From contig CBDDFV010000004.1 of the NCBI GenBank assembly GCA_965227335.1, positions 1-31,771 on the forward strand: 31,771 bases of DNA, in the 5' to 3' direction. The position numbers and the translations under genes were made by a program. Origin of the DNA: CBDDFV01 sp965227335. GTDB lineage: Bacteria; Planctomycetota; Phycisphaerae; Phycisphaerales; SM1A02. Below are positions 1 through 8,235 of the stretch, piece by piece. Below the pieces are notes generated by a model. It worked only from the letters and a program-made list of their open reading frames with translations. It did no database searches and was not told the origin of the DNA. Within the stretch, counting starts at the first letter, position 1, and every line of letters begins with the position of its first letter.

Positions 1-750
1 GTTCTCTTCCGCCCACAGTTCGTCTTCGTCCGCGAGGAGCGCGGCGACGATTTCATCGGGTTGCGCCACGCGATCGAGCGGCGTCACGGTGCGCAGCACG
101 ATGGTGGGGGCGGTCTCGAGATCGAACGAATCGCGATGGCCGCTGGCTTCGATGGTGACTTCGATCGCCCACGGCAGGCCGCGCTCGTCGGAATCCCACT
201 CGTCGTACCAGTCGAGTCCGTCGAAGGCGCGTACGTTGAAGCTGATGACGCCCTCGATGAGGGGCGTCGCGAGTCCGCCGCCGCGATCCCATTCGTCCGG
301 CATCGCGTCGCGTCGGCGCCAGAGCACCGGGCCCTGCTCGTCCTCTTCGATGCGGTACGCGGCTTCGTACTCGACGCCTTCGCCGGAGAAGTCCACGGTG
401 CGGATCGATCGCGCCTGGCTGGTGAAGATCAGCAGTTCATCGTCGTCGACGTCGCCGAGCGGCGAGCTCGCCTCGTCGTCCATGATCAGGATGCGGGTCC
501 AGAACAGGTCGCCGTCACGCAGGATCGACGTGAGGTCGCGCCGGATCTCGTTCATCGCGGTGTCCGCCCGCATCGCCGCGTTCAACCGCATCTTGCTCGA
601 GTCCTTCGCCTGGCCGATGCGGTTCAGCGTGAACGCGGCGGAGCCGAGGATGAACACCGCGATCATCGCGGCGACGAGCAGTTCGATCAGGGTGAAGCCG
701 CGCCGGCCGCGGGTTCGTTCGTCGGTTCGATTTCGTTCGGGTTGCATCAT
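1..750 (-). CDS. gspJ: Type II secretion minor pseudopilin, GspJ-like (3' end outside window)
   Basis: The frame is open from an ATG at 750 to the window edge, giving about 250 residues without a stop. Residues 14-18 are RGRRG, followed by FTLIE and a hydrophobic stretch. This is the prepilin peptidase site (cleavage after Gly18, Glu at mature +5) and the N-terminal helix that packs a pseudopilus. The remainder is a soluble beta-rich domain. The ATG overlaps the stop of the preceding gene as ATGA, so translation is probably coupled. Its place as sixth gene of an E-F-G-H-I-J series suggests GspJ, a pilus-tip pseudopilin acting in the inner membrane and periplasm. The GspJ name rests on gene order and size more than on diagnostic residues. 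A second ATG at 747 is an alternative start. Confidence 0.8.
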   Translation of the reverse strand, partial: MMQPERNRTDERTRGRRGFTLIELLVAAMIAVFILGSAAFTLNRIGQAKDSSKMRLNAAMRADTAMNEIRRDLTSILRDGDLFWTRILIMDDEASSPLGDVDDDELLIFTSQARSIRTVDFSGEGVEYEAAYRIEEDEQGPVLWRRRDAMPDEWDRGGGLATPLIEGVISFNVRAFDGLDWYDEWDSDERGLPWAIEVTIEASGHRDSFDLETAPTIVLRTVTPLDRVAQPDEIVAALLADEDELWAEEN

Positions 751-1316
751 CGACCTCCTCCGGTGCTTCCGCCGCCGCCCGCCGCGTCCGCCCCGCCGGT
801 CGCCGCGTCGCCTTCATCGCCGCCGTCGACGGGTTCCTGTTCTTCGCCGAGCCACCGTCCCTCGCGGTCGAGGGGCATCAGCGGTTCGCGAAGCTGCAGC
901 GGTTCGCCGAGGCGGGAGGCGATGACGGTTTCGCAGTACACCTCGCGTTGATCGCGTCCGGCCGGCCAGAAGACGGTCATGCCGACGCGGTAGGCTTCGC
1001 CGAGTCCGCCCGCTTCATCGATCACGATGTCGTAGGAGAAGTCCTGGAAGGGCGGCTCGAATTCGCCGCGCAGGTCATGGACGCGGCTGTACTCGGCCGG
1101 TCCCTCGACGATGACCATGTTGAGGGTTTCGTCGATGAGCCAGGACGCGATGATCTGCTGTTGTCCCTCGCTCTGGGCGGCGAGAGCGCGGGTGGTGACG
1201 GAGATGATCACGCCGAGTCCGATCGCGAGCATGACGCCGCCGATCATGACGTCGGCGAGTGCGACGCCGCGCCGGCGGCGGGCGATGCATCGGTCGTGGT
1301 GCGGACGGTTGGTCAT
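747..1316 (-). CDS. gspI: Type II secretion minor pseudopilin, GspI-like
   Basis: This encodes 189 residues. A basic leader RRRRG (13-17) precedes VALAD and a hydrophobic helix, as in a prepilin-type signal. The mature +5 residue, normally Glu, is Asp (residue 22). The start at 1316 was chosen because it places the prepilin site 17 residues in and overlaps the stop of the preceding gene as TGATG; the longer frame upstream is Arg-rich and overlaps gspH. The C-terminal 30 residues are Gly/Ala/Asp-rich low complexity (GGDEGDAATGG, AGGGGSTGGG). GspI normally nucleates the tip complex with GspJ and GspK in the periplasm. The assignment rests on the signal and on position in the operon. Confidence 0.75.
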   Translation of the reverse strand: MTNRPHHDRCIARRRRGVALADVMIGGVMLAIGLGVIISVTTRALAAQSEGQQQIIASWLIDETLNMVIVEGPAEYSRVHDLRGEFEPPFQDFSYDIVIDEAGGLGEAYRVGMTVFWPAGRDQREVYCETVIASRLGEPLQLREPLMPLDREGRWLGEEQEPVDGGDEGDAATGGADAAGGGGSTGGGR

Positions 1317-1900
1317 CACCAGTCCTCCCGGTAGCGGCCGAGTCCGTCGAGGTCGACGGGTTGTCGATCCTCCGCGATCTCGACCAGGGCGTCGGAGCGC
1401 CACGGCGTGATCGCGTAGGTCGGCAGGCCGACGGTGAACGTCTCGCCCTCGTGATAGAGGGAGAGCTGGATGTCCGGCCGCGCTTCGCCGGGTCGACTGA
1501 CGATCGTCCAGGTCTGCCCGCCGAGGCTTTCGCCGTCGACGAGGGGCGGGAGCAGTTCGCACTGGTCGGGGATGCGGACGGGCGAGATGTAGCGGTCGGG
1601 GACCCAGACCGGCGGTTCGCCCCGCCCGGGCTCGTCGGGATCCTCGAGGTTGGAGACAAGGATCCAGCGGGCGTCGGGGTCGTACCAGAGCTGGACCGGC
1701 GTCTCGGCGAGCATCTCGCGCTGGGCGAACATCGTGAGGAGATCCTCGATCTCGTCGAGCGTGCCGACGACCTCGCGGCGGAGGTTGCTGCTCAGCCGCG
1801 GGATCGCGAGCGCCCCGATGATCGCGAACACGAGCAGCGCCACGATCACTTCGAGCATCGTGAAGCCGGCGGATCGGGATGGCGGAGCGGAGGAGCGCAT
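1316..1900 (-). CDS. gspH: Type II secretion pseudopilin, GspH-like
   Basis: This encodes 194 residues. The prepilin site is SAG|FTMLE (cleavage after Gly12, Glu at +5), followed by a hydrophobic helix ending in AIPRLSSNLRRE. After it comes a soluble domain of about 150 residues suited to a minor pseudopilin. The start at 1900 gives a short basic leader; an upstream in-frame extension would overlap gspG and is Ser/Thr/Pro-rich. The gene begins 13 nt after gspG and its stop overlaps the gspI start, so the three are one transcript. GspH is usually the minor pseudopilin next to the tip. GspH is an inference from order and size. Confidence 0.75.
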   Translation of the reverse strand: MRSSAPPSRSAGFTMLEVIVALLVFAIIGALAIPRLSSNLRREVVGTLDEIEDLLTMFAQREMLAETPVQLWYDPDARWILVSNLEDPDEPGRGEPPVWVPDRYISPVRIPDQCELLPPLVDGESLGGQTWTIVSRPGEARPDIQLSLYHEGETFTVGLPTYAITPWRSDALVEIAEDRQPVDLDGLGRYREDW

Positions 1901-1913
1901 GAAGCGGACTCGA

Positions 1914-2375
1914 TCAGTTGGTGAGGTCGGCGTCGTAGTTCTCGCCGCCGGGCTGACCGTCGGCGCCGTACGAGACGATGTCGAAGTCATAGTTCACTTC
2001 ACCCGGCACCCGCAGCACGTAGGGGTTGCCCCAGGGGTCGAGGAGGTCGTCCGCCTTCTGCAGGTAGGGACCGTTCGTCCCGCCGCCGGCGTCGGGCGGC
2101 AGGGTCAGGACCTCGAGGTCGAGATCCTGGTCGGGCTTCGACTGACCGACGTCGGTGAGGTAGAGCTGGAGCTGCTGCGCGAGCTGCGCGGCGCCGCTCT
2201 TCGCGGCCGAGACCTTCGCGCGGTCGACGTTGCCGAGCAGGCGCGGCGCCACGAGGGCGGCGAGCAGCGCGATGATCGTGACCACCACGATGATTTCGAG
2301 CAGCGTGAACGCACGCCGCGAGGCAGGACGTCGCACGCGGGGTCGGGTTGATGCGGGACGTTGAAGCATGACCAT
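1914..2375 (-). CDS. gspG: Type II secretion major pseudopilin GspG
   Basis: This encodes 153 residues. The leader ends RRA|FTLLE, with cleavage expected after Ala22 (Ala instead of the usual Gly at -1) and Glu at +5, followed by a long hydrophobic helix and APRLLGNVDRAK. The C-terminus carries DPWGNPY and later YGADGQPGGEN, close to the conserved calcium-site region of GspG major pseudopilins (DPWGNPY ... GADG..GG). This makes it the best-supported pseudopilin here, the subunit that polymerises into the periplasmic pseudopilus. The sequence GGAAAAGGA lies just upstream. An ATG two codons in (2369) sits 9 nt from AAGGA and is an equally good start. Confidence 0.92.
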   Translation of the reverse strand: MVMLQRPASTRPRVRRPASRRAFTLLEIIVVVTIIALLAALVAPRLLGNVDRAKVSAAKSGAAQLAQQLQLYLTDVGQSKPDQDLDLEVLTLPPDAGGGTNGPYLQKADDLLDPWGNPYVLRVPGEVNYDFDIVSYGADGQPGGENYDADLTN

Positions 2376-2475
2376 CGTTCCTTTTCCGTCACGGGTCGGG
2401 AGCGTGCTCCCGGGGACTTGATGCTCGGGCGGCGAGCGGCAGTCGCGAAATCGCCGACCGGGTGGGACCAGAGTC

Positions 2476-2494
2476 GAACGCGTGGATCGCGTTC
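2476..2494 (-). terminator. Weak hairpin between gspF and gspG
   Basis: The 133-nt gap between gspF and gspG contains a perfect 7-bp stem (GAACGCG / CGCGTTC) with a 5-nt loop, 15 nt after the gspF stop. There is no T-tract. It could trim or attenuate the transcript so that the major pseudopilin is made separately from gspEF, or it could be chance. Nothing else is recognised in the gap. Confidence 0.2.
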
Positions 2495-2508
2495 CTATTT
2501 CACATGCG

Positions 2509-3801
2509 TCACTTCATCAGCGACGGGAGATCGACGAGCGGGAGGAGAATCGCGGTCAGAATGAACGCCGCGAGCACCGCCATGATGATCGTCAGCACCT
2601 GGGGCAGGGCCTTGGAGAAGATCTTGAGCGACTGGTTCACCTTGCGGTCGAACGCGCCGGCCGCGTGCACGAGCATGGACTCGAGCCGACCCGAGCGTTC
2701 GCCGAGGTTCACGATCTGAATCAGCAGGGCGGGAAAGAGACCGGTGCGTTCGAGGGGGTCCGCGAGCGCCTTGCCCGCGGTGACCTTGTCCTGCACGCTG
2801 TCGATCGCGGCCATCAGGGCGCGGTTGCCCAGCGTGTCGCGGGTGATCCGCAGGGCTTCGAGCAGCGGAATCCCCGCCGACGCCAGCGTGCCCAGCGTCC
2901 GTGTGAACCGCGCCACCGCGACGTCGCGGAGCAGCGGCCCGAGCACCGGGGCCTTGAGCAGGGCGTGATCGATCTTGAGCCGGTTCGACGGCACGCTCGA
3001 CCACGCCCGCCAGAAGACGAGGGCGAGGATCAGGCCGCCGGTCAGGTAGATCCAGTTCGACTGGAAGAAGGTCGCCAGTCCCATCAGCACCTGCGTCGGC
3101 CACGGCAGGGCGAGCCCTTCGCCCGCGAGCGGTTTGAGCAGGTTCGGCACCACGACGGTGACGATGATCACGACGCTCGCGATCATGAGCAGGAGCAGGA
3201 TGAACGGGTAGACCGTCGCGCCGATGACCTCGCGTCGCAGTTCAACCGAACGGTCGAGCAGATCGGCAAGTTGCAGCATGACTTCCGCCATGCGTCCCGA
3301 GGCGTCCGCCGCGCGAAGCATGCCGACGATCATGTCGTCGAAGGGCGGGCCGTACTCGCGGGCCGCCTTGTACAGCGGGGCCCCGGCCTCGACGCGTTCG
3401 ATGAGGTGATCGAGGATCGACTCCATCGCCTTCGTGTTCGCCTGGCGACGCACGGTCCGGAGCGCCTGCATGATCGGCAGGCCCGCTTCGATCGCGGTCG
3501 CAAGTTCGCGGACGAGCGAGGCGATTTCCGCGCGGCCCATGGTCGGACGCGCGGCCCGGCCGCCGAAGACGCCGCCGAGCCCGCCGGCCGACGCGCGGCT
3601 CGGTTCAAACGCGGGGGCGGCGGTCGCGGTCGCGGCGCCGTTGCTCTTCGCCTTGTTCTTCCCGCCGAGGGGGCGGATCACCGTGGCGACCTCGCCGCGC
3701 CCGAGCAGCGTCTGCACCGCGGCGGACTTGTCCGGCGCGTCGATGCGTCCCGTGATGGTCTGGCCGGAGGCGGAGAGCCCCTGGTATTCGAAGCTGGGCA
3801 T
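2509..3801 (-). CDS. gspF: Type II secretion inner-membrane platform protein GspF
   Basis: This encodes 430 residues. The N-terminus (PSFEYQGLSASGQTITGRID) is typical of GspF/PilC. A Gly/Ala-rich linker (about 50-85) leads to the first T2SS-F domain (about 90-213), with membrane segments near 193-219 and 250-268. The second T2SS-F domain (about 290-415) contains RFTRTLGTLASAGIPLLEAL and NLGERSGRLESML, and a third membrane segment lies near the C-terminus. Two duplicated cytoplasmic helical domains with three membrane helices match the family and its usual length of about 400. GspF couples the GspE ATPase to pseudopilus assembly. It starts 62 nt after gspE. Confidence 0.94.
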   Translation of the reverse strand: MPSFEYQGLSASGQTITGRIDAPDKSAAVQTLLGRGEVATVIRPLGGKNKAKSNGAATATAAPAFEPSRASAGGLGGVFGGRAARPTMGRAEIASLVRELATAIEAGLPIMQALRTVRRQANTKAMESILDHLIERVEAGAPLYKAAREYGPPFDDMIVGMLRAADASGRMAEVMLQLADLLDRSVELRREVIGATVYPFILLLLMIASVVIIVTVVVPNLLKPLAGEGLALPWPTQVLMGLATFFQSNWIYLTGGLILALVFWRAWSSVPSNRLKIDHALLKAPVLGPLLRDVAVARFTRTLGTLASAGIPLLEALRITRDTLGNRALMAAIDSVQDKVTAGKALADPLERTGLFPALLIQIVNLGERSGRLESMLVHAAGAFDRKVNQSLKIFSKALPQVLTIIMAVLAAFILTAILLPLVDLPSLMK

Positions 3802-3863
3802 GGCGTGGGTCCGTCATCGGCCCGACGGCCCCGCCGCCGCGCCGAGGTCCTTCGGTCTCCGGA

Positions 3864-5552
3864 TCAGAATCCCTCTTCGACGTCCTGCGTCGCCCGCAGG
3901 ACCTCCTCGATGGTCGAGACGCCGTCGATCGCCTTCTGCAGACCATCGTCGCGCATCGACACGAAGTCGGGGGACAGGTGTTCCTTCAGTTCGCCGGTGG
4001 GTCGTCCGTCGGAGACCGCCTTCCGCAGGCCGGAGGTGATCTGCACGAGTTCGTAGAATCCCACGCGTCCGTGGAAGCCGGTGTTGTTGCACTTGTCGCA
4101 GCCGCCGCCGTACCACACCTGACCGCCGAAGCGTTCGAGTTCGCCCGGACGCAGCCGATGCTCGACCGCCTCCGGCATGGGCTGCTGCATCTTGCAGTGC
4201 TGACAGATTCGACGCCCCAGCCGCTGGGCGAGCACGCCCTCGATGACCGACGCCACCAGGTAGGGCTCGACGCCCATGTCGATGAGGCGGCCGATCGAAC
4301 TCGCGGCGTCGTTGGTGTGCAGCGTCGACAGAATCAGGTGGCCCGTCAGCGCCGAGCGGATCGCGATCTCCGCCGTCTCGCCGTCGCGGATTTCGCCGAC
4401 GAGCACGATGTCCGGGTCCTGACGCAGAATCGCGCGCAGACCGGTGGAGAACATCAACCCCCGCTTCGGGTTCACCGGGATCTGGTTGATCCCGCTGAGT
4501 TCATACTCAACCGGGTCCTCGATCGTGATGATCTTCTTCCGCGGGTCGTACAGCTTGTACAGCGCCGTGTAGAGCGTCGTCGTCTTGCCGGAGCCGGTCG
4601 GCCCGGTGACGAGCACGAGGCCGTGCGGCTTGTTGATGAACTTGTCCATGATGCCCTGCATCGGCTTCGACATGCCCAGCGAGTCGAAGTCGAGCGGGAG
4701 GGCGCTCTTGTCCAGAATACGCATCACGATCGATTCGCCGTACAGCGTGGGCACGGTCGAGACGCGAATGTCGACCTTGCGGCCCTCGAACCGCAACGTG
4801 ATGTGGCCGTCCTGCGGGACGTACCGCTCCGCGATGTTCATGCCGCTCATGATCTTGATGCGGCCGATCAGCGCGGGCTGCAGGTGCTTCGGCGGCGGCT
4901 GCTGCTCCGCCAGCACGCCGTCGATGCGGTACTTGACCTTGAGCTCATCCTCGAACGGCTCGATGTGGACGTCCGACGTCCGCGACTGGATCGCTTCGAG
5001 CAGCAACAGGTTGACCAGGTTGATCAGCGTCGGCTGCTCCGCCATCCGGTGGATGTCGTCCGCCTCGATCGCGTCCAGGTTGTGCTCGAGGTCGCTCGTC
5101 GAGTCCGCTTCGTCCGCGAGACTCTCCGCCATGCGAGCCGCCGTCGTGCCGTAATGCTCTCGCATCAGGTCCGTGAAGATGCGAGGCTCGAGCCCGACCC
5201 GGGTCACGGGACGCCCGCTCAACGCCGCGACTTCGTCCGCCGCGGCGGTGTCGAGCGGATCGACCATGGCGACGATCACGCGTCCGCCCTCGATTCGGAG
5301 GGGCACGACGCGAAGACGGACGGCGACGTCCGACGTGAGCAGCCGGACCGCCTCGACCTCCGCTTCGGGGGCCTCGGTCAGCCAGTCGATGCCCAGCTGA
5401 GCGCAACGTTCCTTCACCAGCTCCGCCTCGTCCGCCGCGCTCCGGACCGTGATCTCGTTCACGGGCGCAGCATTTGCCGGCGTGTCGGCGGCGAAGTCAG
5501 GGGCGGAGGCCATGGTTCCGTCGTCCATTCCGTCGTCCAATCGGTCGTGCAT
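3864..5552 (-). CDS. gspE: Type II secretion assembly ATPase GspE
   Basis: This encodes 562 residues. An N-terminal GspE/PilB N1-type domain (about 40-150) precedes the ATPase core. Visible motifs are Walker A GPTGSGKT (317-324), the Asp box TIEDPVEYEL (about 345-354), the Walker B region RQDPDIVLVGEIRD (about 381-394) and the His box LSTLHTNDA. A tetracysteine zinc site, CQHC near 448 and CDKC near 486, is typical of GspE/PilB. This hexameric cytoplasmic ATPase powers pseudopilus growth. Start choice is uncertain: ATGs at 5552, 5528 and 5513 are in frame and none has a strong Shine-Dalgarno. The upstream gap to 5703 contains an AT-rich patch (TAAAAT on the minus strand, 5648-5653) that may be a -10 box. 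Confidence 0.95.
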   Translation of the reverse strand: MHDRLDDGMDDGTMASAPDFAADTPANAAPVNEITVRSAADEAELVKERCAQLGIDWLTEAPEAEVEAVRLLTSDVAVRLRVVPLRIEGGRVIVAMVDPLDTAAADEVAALSGRPVTRVGLEPRIFTDLMREHYGTTAARMAESLADEADSTSDLEHNLDAIEADDIHRMAEQPTLINLVNLLLLEAIQSRTSDVHIEPFEDELKVKYRIDGVLAEQQPPPKHLQPALIGRIKIMSGMNIAERYVPQDGHITLRFEGRKVDIRVSTVPTLYGESIVMRILDKSALPLDFDSLGMSKPMQGIMDKFINKPHGLVLVTGPTGSGKTTTLYTALYKLYDPRKKIITIEDPVEYELSGINQIPVNPKRGLMFSTGLRAILRQDPDIVLVGEIRDGETAEIAIRSALTGHLILSTLHTNDAASSIGRLIDMGVEPYLVASVIEGVLAQRLGRRICQHCKMQQPMPEAVEHRLRPGELERFGGQVWYGGGCDKCNNTGFHGRVGFYELVQITSGLRKAVSDGRPTGELKEHLSPDFVSMRDDGLQKAIDGVSTIEEVLRATQDVEEGF

Positions 5553-5703
5553 GGGGTCCGGGAGGCGGTCGGCGGGGAGCGGGAGCGGCCCCGGGGTCAG
5601 GGATGCGTAAGGGGGGGGAATCGGGCGGGATTCGAGGCTCCGCCCTCATTTTATTGTCGGTTTCTTTCGGGTCCGGGACCACGGAAACCGGCGGGTCTGT
5701 GAA

Positions 5704-5745
5704 GCGGGCGGGACGTCGGCTCCCGGGGATCGACGTCCCGCCCGT
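5704..5745 (-). terminator. Strong hairpin terminator after the gene ending at 5767
   Basis: A perfect 14-bp GC-rich stem (5705-5718 with 5731-5744, CGGGCGGGACGTCG) is extended by a G-T pair and closes a 12-nt loop. It begins about 20 nt after the stop at 5767 on the minus strand. There is no T-run, so termination may use the hairpin with other factors. It separates this gene from the gsp operon. Confidence 0.6.
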
Positions 5746-5766
5746 TCAGGGGGGTCCGGGTGCGGA

Positions 5767-7050
5767 TCAGCGGCCGCCTTCGAGGTTGCGTCCGCCGCCG
5801 CCGGAGCGGTTGCCGATCGGCGCGGCGCCGCCGGCGGTGCCGAGCGGGGTCCCGGCCGAATCGCCCTTGGCGACGCCGGGGAGTTCCGCGTACTGCTCCG
5901 GCGTCAGCAGACCGCGGAGCTGCACGATGTAGCGTTGCTCCATCTTGTCGCGTTCGCGGAATTCGAAGCGGACCTGGTCCGCCTTGCCCCGGTCCTGCGT
6001 GCGGGCGGAGCGATCAACGCGCCGCTGGAAGGTGTTCATCGCATCTTCCATCTGGCTCGCCTTGATCGCCGCGATCAGCCGCTTCGACATCTCGCCGTTC
6101 TCGCTCGTGTACGCCGCGATGAGACCTTGAATCGCCTCCCGGGTTTCGCTGCTGATGTCGTCGAAACCGAGCGCCGCTTCGGCCATTCGCTCGAAGCGGC
6201 TCGGCCGGTACACGCGGGGATAGGCCTTGCGAAGCGCCTCGTCGCGGAAGGCGGACGCCTGCGGCTCCGGCAGCTGGGCCGCGATCAGATCGATGAACCG
6301 TTCGTTCACGTCACGCACCGCGCGACGAAGCTCCACCTGACGCGTCACGATCGGTTCGCCGGCGCCCATGTCGCGATCCTGAATCGCGGCCATCATCTTG
6401 GGCTGCGCGCCGCGGTAGTGCTGGTCACGGTTGCGAAGCGCTGCGTCGAACGCGATCTCGTATTCATCCACCAGGTTCTGCACCTGATCGAGCACCGAGC
6501 GACGGGGGTCCACCTGGTTGAGAATCGCGACGAGGTCAACGCTCTCGCCCTGCAGACGGCCCTTGTTGAGCTGGTTGATCCGGTACCACCGGCGCTCGAA
6601 GACCGGCCATTTCTGCTGCTGACGTTCGTTGAGCTGGATCTGCACGTCGAGCATGAGCTGCTCGAGCATCTCCTGCTTGGTGACCATCCAGTTCTCGATC
6701 GGCTCGAAGACGATCGCCATGATCTGCTTGACGTCGCCGGACTTGTTGATTTCCTGGGAAATCTCGCTGAGTTCGTCATGGACGCCCTGGCGGCCTTCCT
6801 CGAACGCCGCGGCGTAGTCTTCGTAAAGCGTCTCGACGATGAGCCGCTGGGCTTCGTCGAGCCCGAGAATGTCCGCCGCAAGCTGCACGTCGCGTCGCAC
6901 GAAGTCCTGCTGGAAGGCTTCGCCGTAGGCGTTGCCGAGGCCGAACTGAGCGGAGGCGGTGGGGGTGGTCATCAGGACGGCGGTGACGGCGACAATCGCC
7001 GCGCACGCCGCCCGAAGGCCATGGGTGAATCGTCCGAGGGTCAGGTTCAT
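5767..7050 (-). CDS. Exported helical protein with a C-terminal LTPEQ-type motif, unknown function
   Basis: This encodes 427 residues. The ATG at 7050 has GGAG 8 nt upstream and gives a clean signal peptide (about 34 residues, cleavage near TASA|QFG). The mature part is almost wholly charged, alpha-helical sequence with many Glu, Gln and Arg. Near the C-terminus is LRGLLTPEQYAELPG, which resembles the LTxxQ motif of Spy/CpxP-type periplasmic proteins, followed by a Gly-rich tail. It may be a periplasmic chaperone-like or stress-sensing protein, but the motif is short and common in planctomycete helical exported proteins. It is monocistronic, with a strong hairpin downstream. Confidence 0.7.
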   Translation of the reverse strand: MNLTLGRFTHGLRAACAAIVAVTAVLMTTPTASAQFGLGNAYGEAFQQDFVRRDVQLAADILGLDEAQRLIVETLYEDYAAAFEEGRQGVHDELSEISQEINKSGDVKQIMAIVFEPIENWMVTKQEMLEQLMLDVQIQLNERQQQKWPVFERRWYRINQLNKGRLQGESVDLVAILNQVDPRRSVLDQVQNLVDEYEIAFDAALRNRDQHYRGAQPKMMAAIQDRDMGAGEPIVTRQVELRRAVRDVNERFIDLIAAQLPEPQASAFRDEALRKAYPRVYRPSRFERMAEAALGFDDISSETREAIQGLIAAYTSENGEMSKRLIAAIKASQMEDAMNTFQRRVDRSARTQDRGKADQVRFEFRERDKMEQRYIVQLRGLLTPEQYAELPGVAKGDSAGTPLGTAGGAAPIGNRSGGGGRNLEGGR

Positions 7051-7173
7051 GGTTCTCACTCCGGGCGTGATCTTCGGCAGAATGCGGGTGAAGGTGGTCA
7101 TGGTCAGCGGCCCACGCGGGCCGATCTCCTCATCGCCTGGCCCCCGAGGGGGGCGTCAGGTCGTGACGCGGTT

Positions 7174-7196
7174 CCGGTGACGCCCGCGGTCACCGG
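7174..7196 (-). terminator. Hairpin in the gap after the CoA-transferase gene
   Basis: The 278-nt gap between 7051 and 7328 holds a perfect 8-bp stem (CCGGTGAC / GTCACCGG, loop 7 nt), about 130 nt past the CoA-transferase stop. There is no T-tract. It may be a terminator or only GC-rich chance. The gap shows no reading frame that could be the missing B subunit. Confidence 0.25.
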
Positions 7197-7328
7197 TCGG
7201 TGCGCGCCGGATCGATCCGACATCGGACCGTCGCGGGGAGTGGTTGAACGCATGGGTCGGCCGGATATGACATGGAAATCGGGATTTCGGGCCCGCGCGG
7301 GATTGGTCCGGCTGGTCCCGCCCGGCCC

Positions 7329-8033
<705 letters not shown>

Positions 8034-8106
8034 GGTCTGGCGCCTCCAGATCCGGGAGTGTACCGGAGACGCGGCGGACCGTGGGGCGACGGGGGACGAC
8101 GGCGTG

Positions 8107-8135
8107 TTGCTCCCCCGCCCCCGCCGCGCTACCCT
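8107..8135 (+). promoter_or_regulatory. Promoter of tRNA-Thr
   Basis: A -35 box TTGCTC (8107-8112) is followed after exactly 17 nt by TACCCT (8130-8135). The expected start is near 8142, about 5 nt before the mature tRNA 5' end. The spacing to a stable RNA makes this credible. It shares its -35 sequence with the tRNA-Tyr promoter. Confidence 0.55.
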
Positions 8136-8146
8136 GCGGATCGACC

Positions 8147-8219
8147 GCCGCCGTAGCTCAATTGGCAGAGCACCTGATTTGTAATCTGGAGGTTAGGGGT
8201 TCGACTCCCCTCGGCGGCT
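8147..8219 (+). tRNA. tRNA-Thr (TGT)
   Basis: This is a 73-nt cloverleaf. The acceptor GCCGCCG pairs fully with CGGCGGC (8212-8218). There is a D-arm GCTC/GAGC, an anticodon loop TTTGTAA with anticodon TGT (8180-8182), a T-loop TTCGACT with stem AGGGG/CCCCT, and discriminator T. CCA is not encoded. The anticodon stem CCTGA/TCTGG has a T-T mismatch (8175 opposite 8187), where a T-A pair would be normal. The end lies 16 nt from the convergent stop at 8236. Confidence 0.95.
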
Positions 8220-8235
8220 TTGGTTCGCCCGGGTC

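Noticed and set aside
2482..5702. Long plus-strand frames (524 and 574 residues) opposite gspF and gspE
   Set aside because: Antisense shadows of clearly conserved secretion genes, without plausible ribosome sites or domains.
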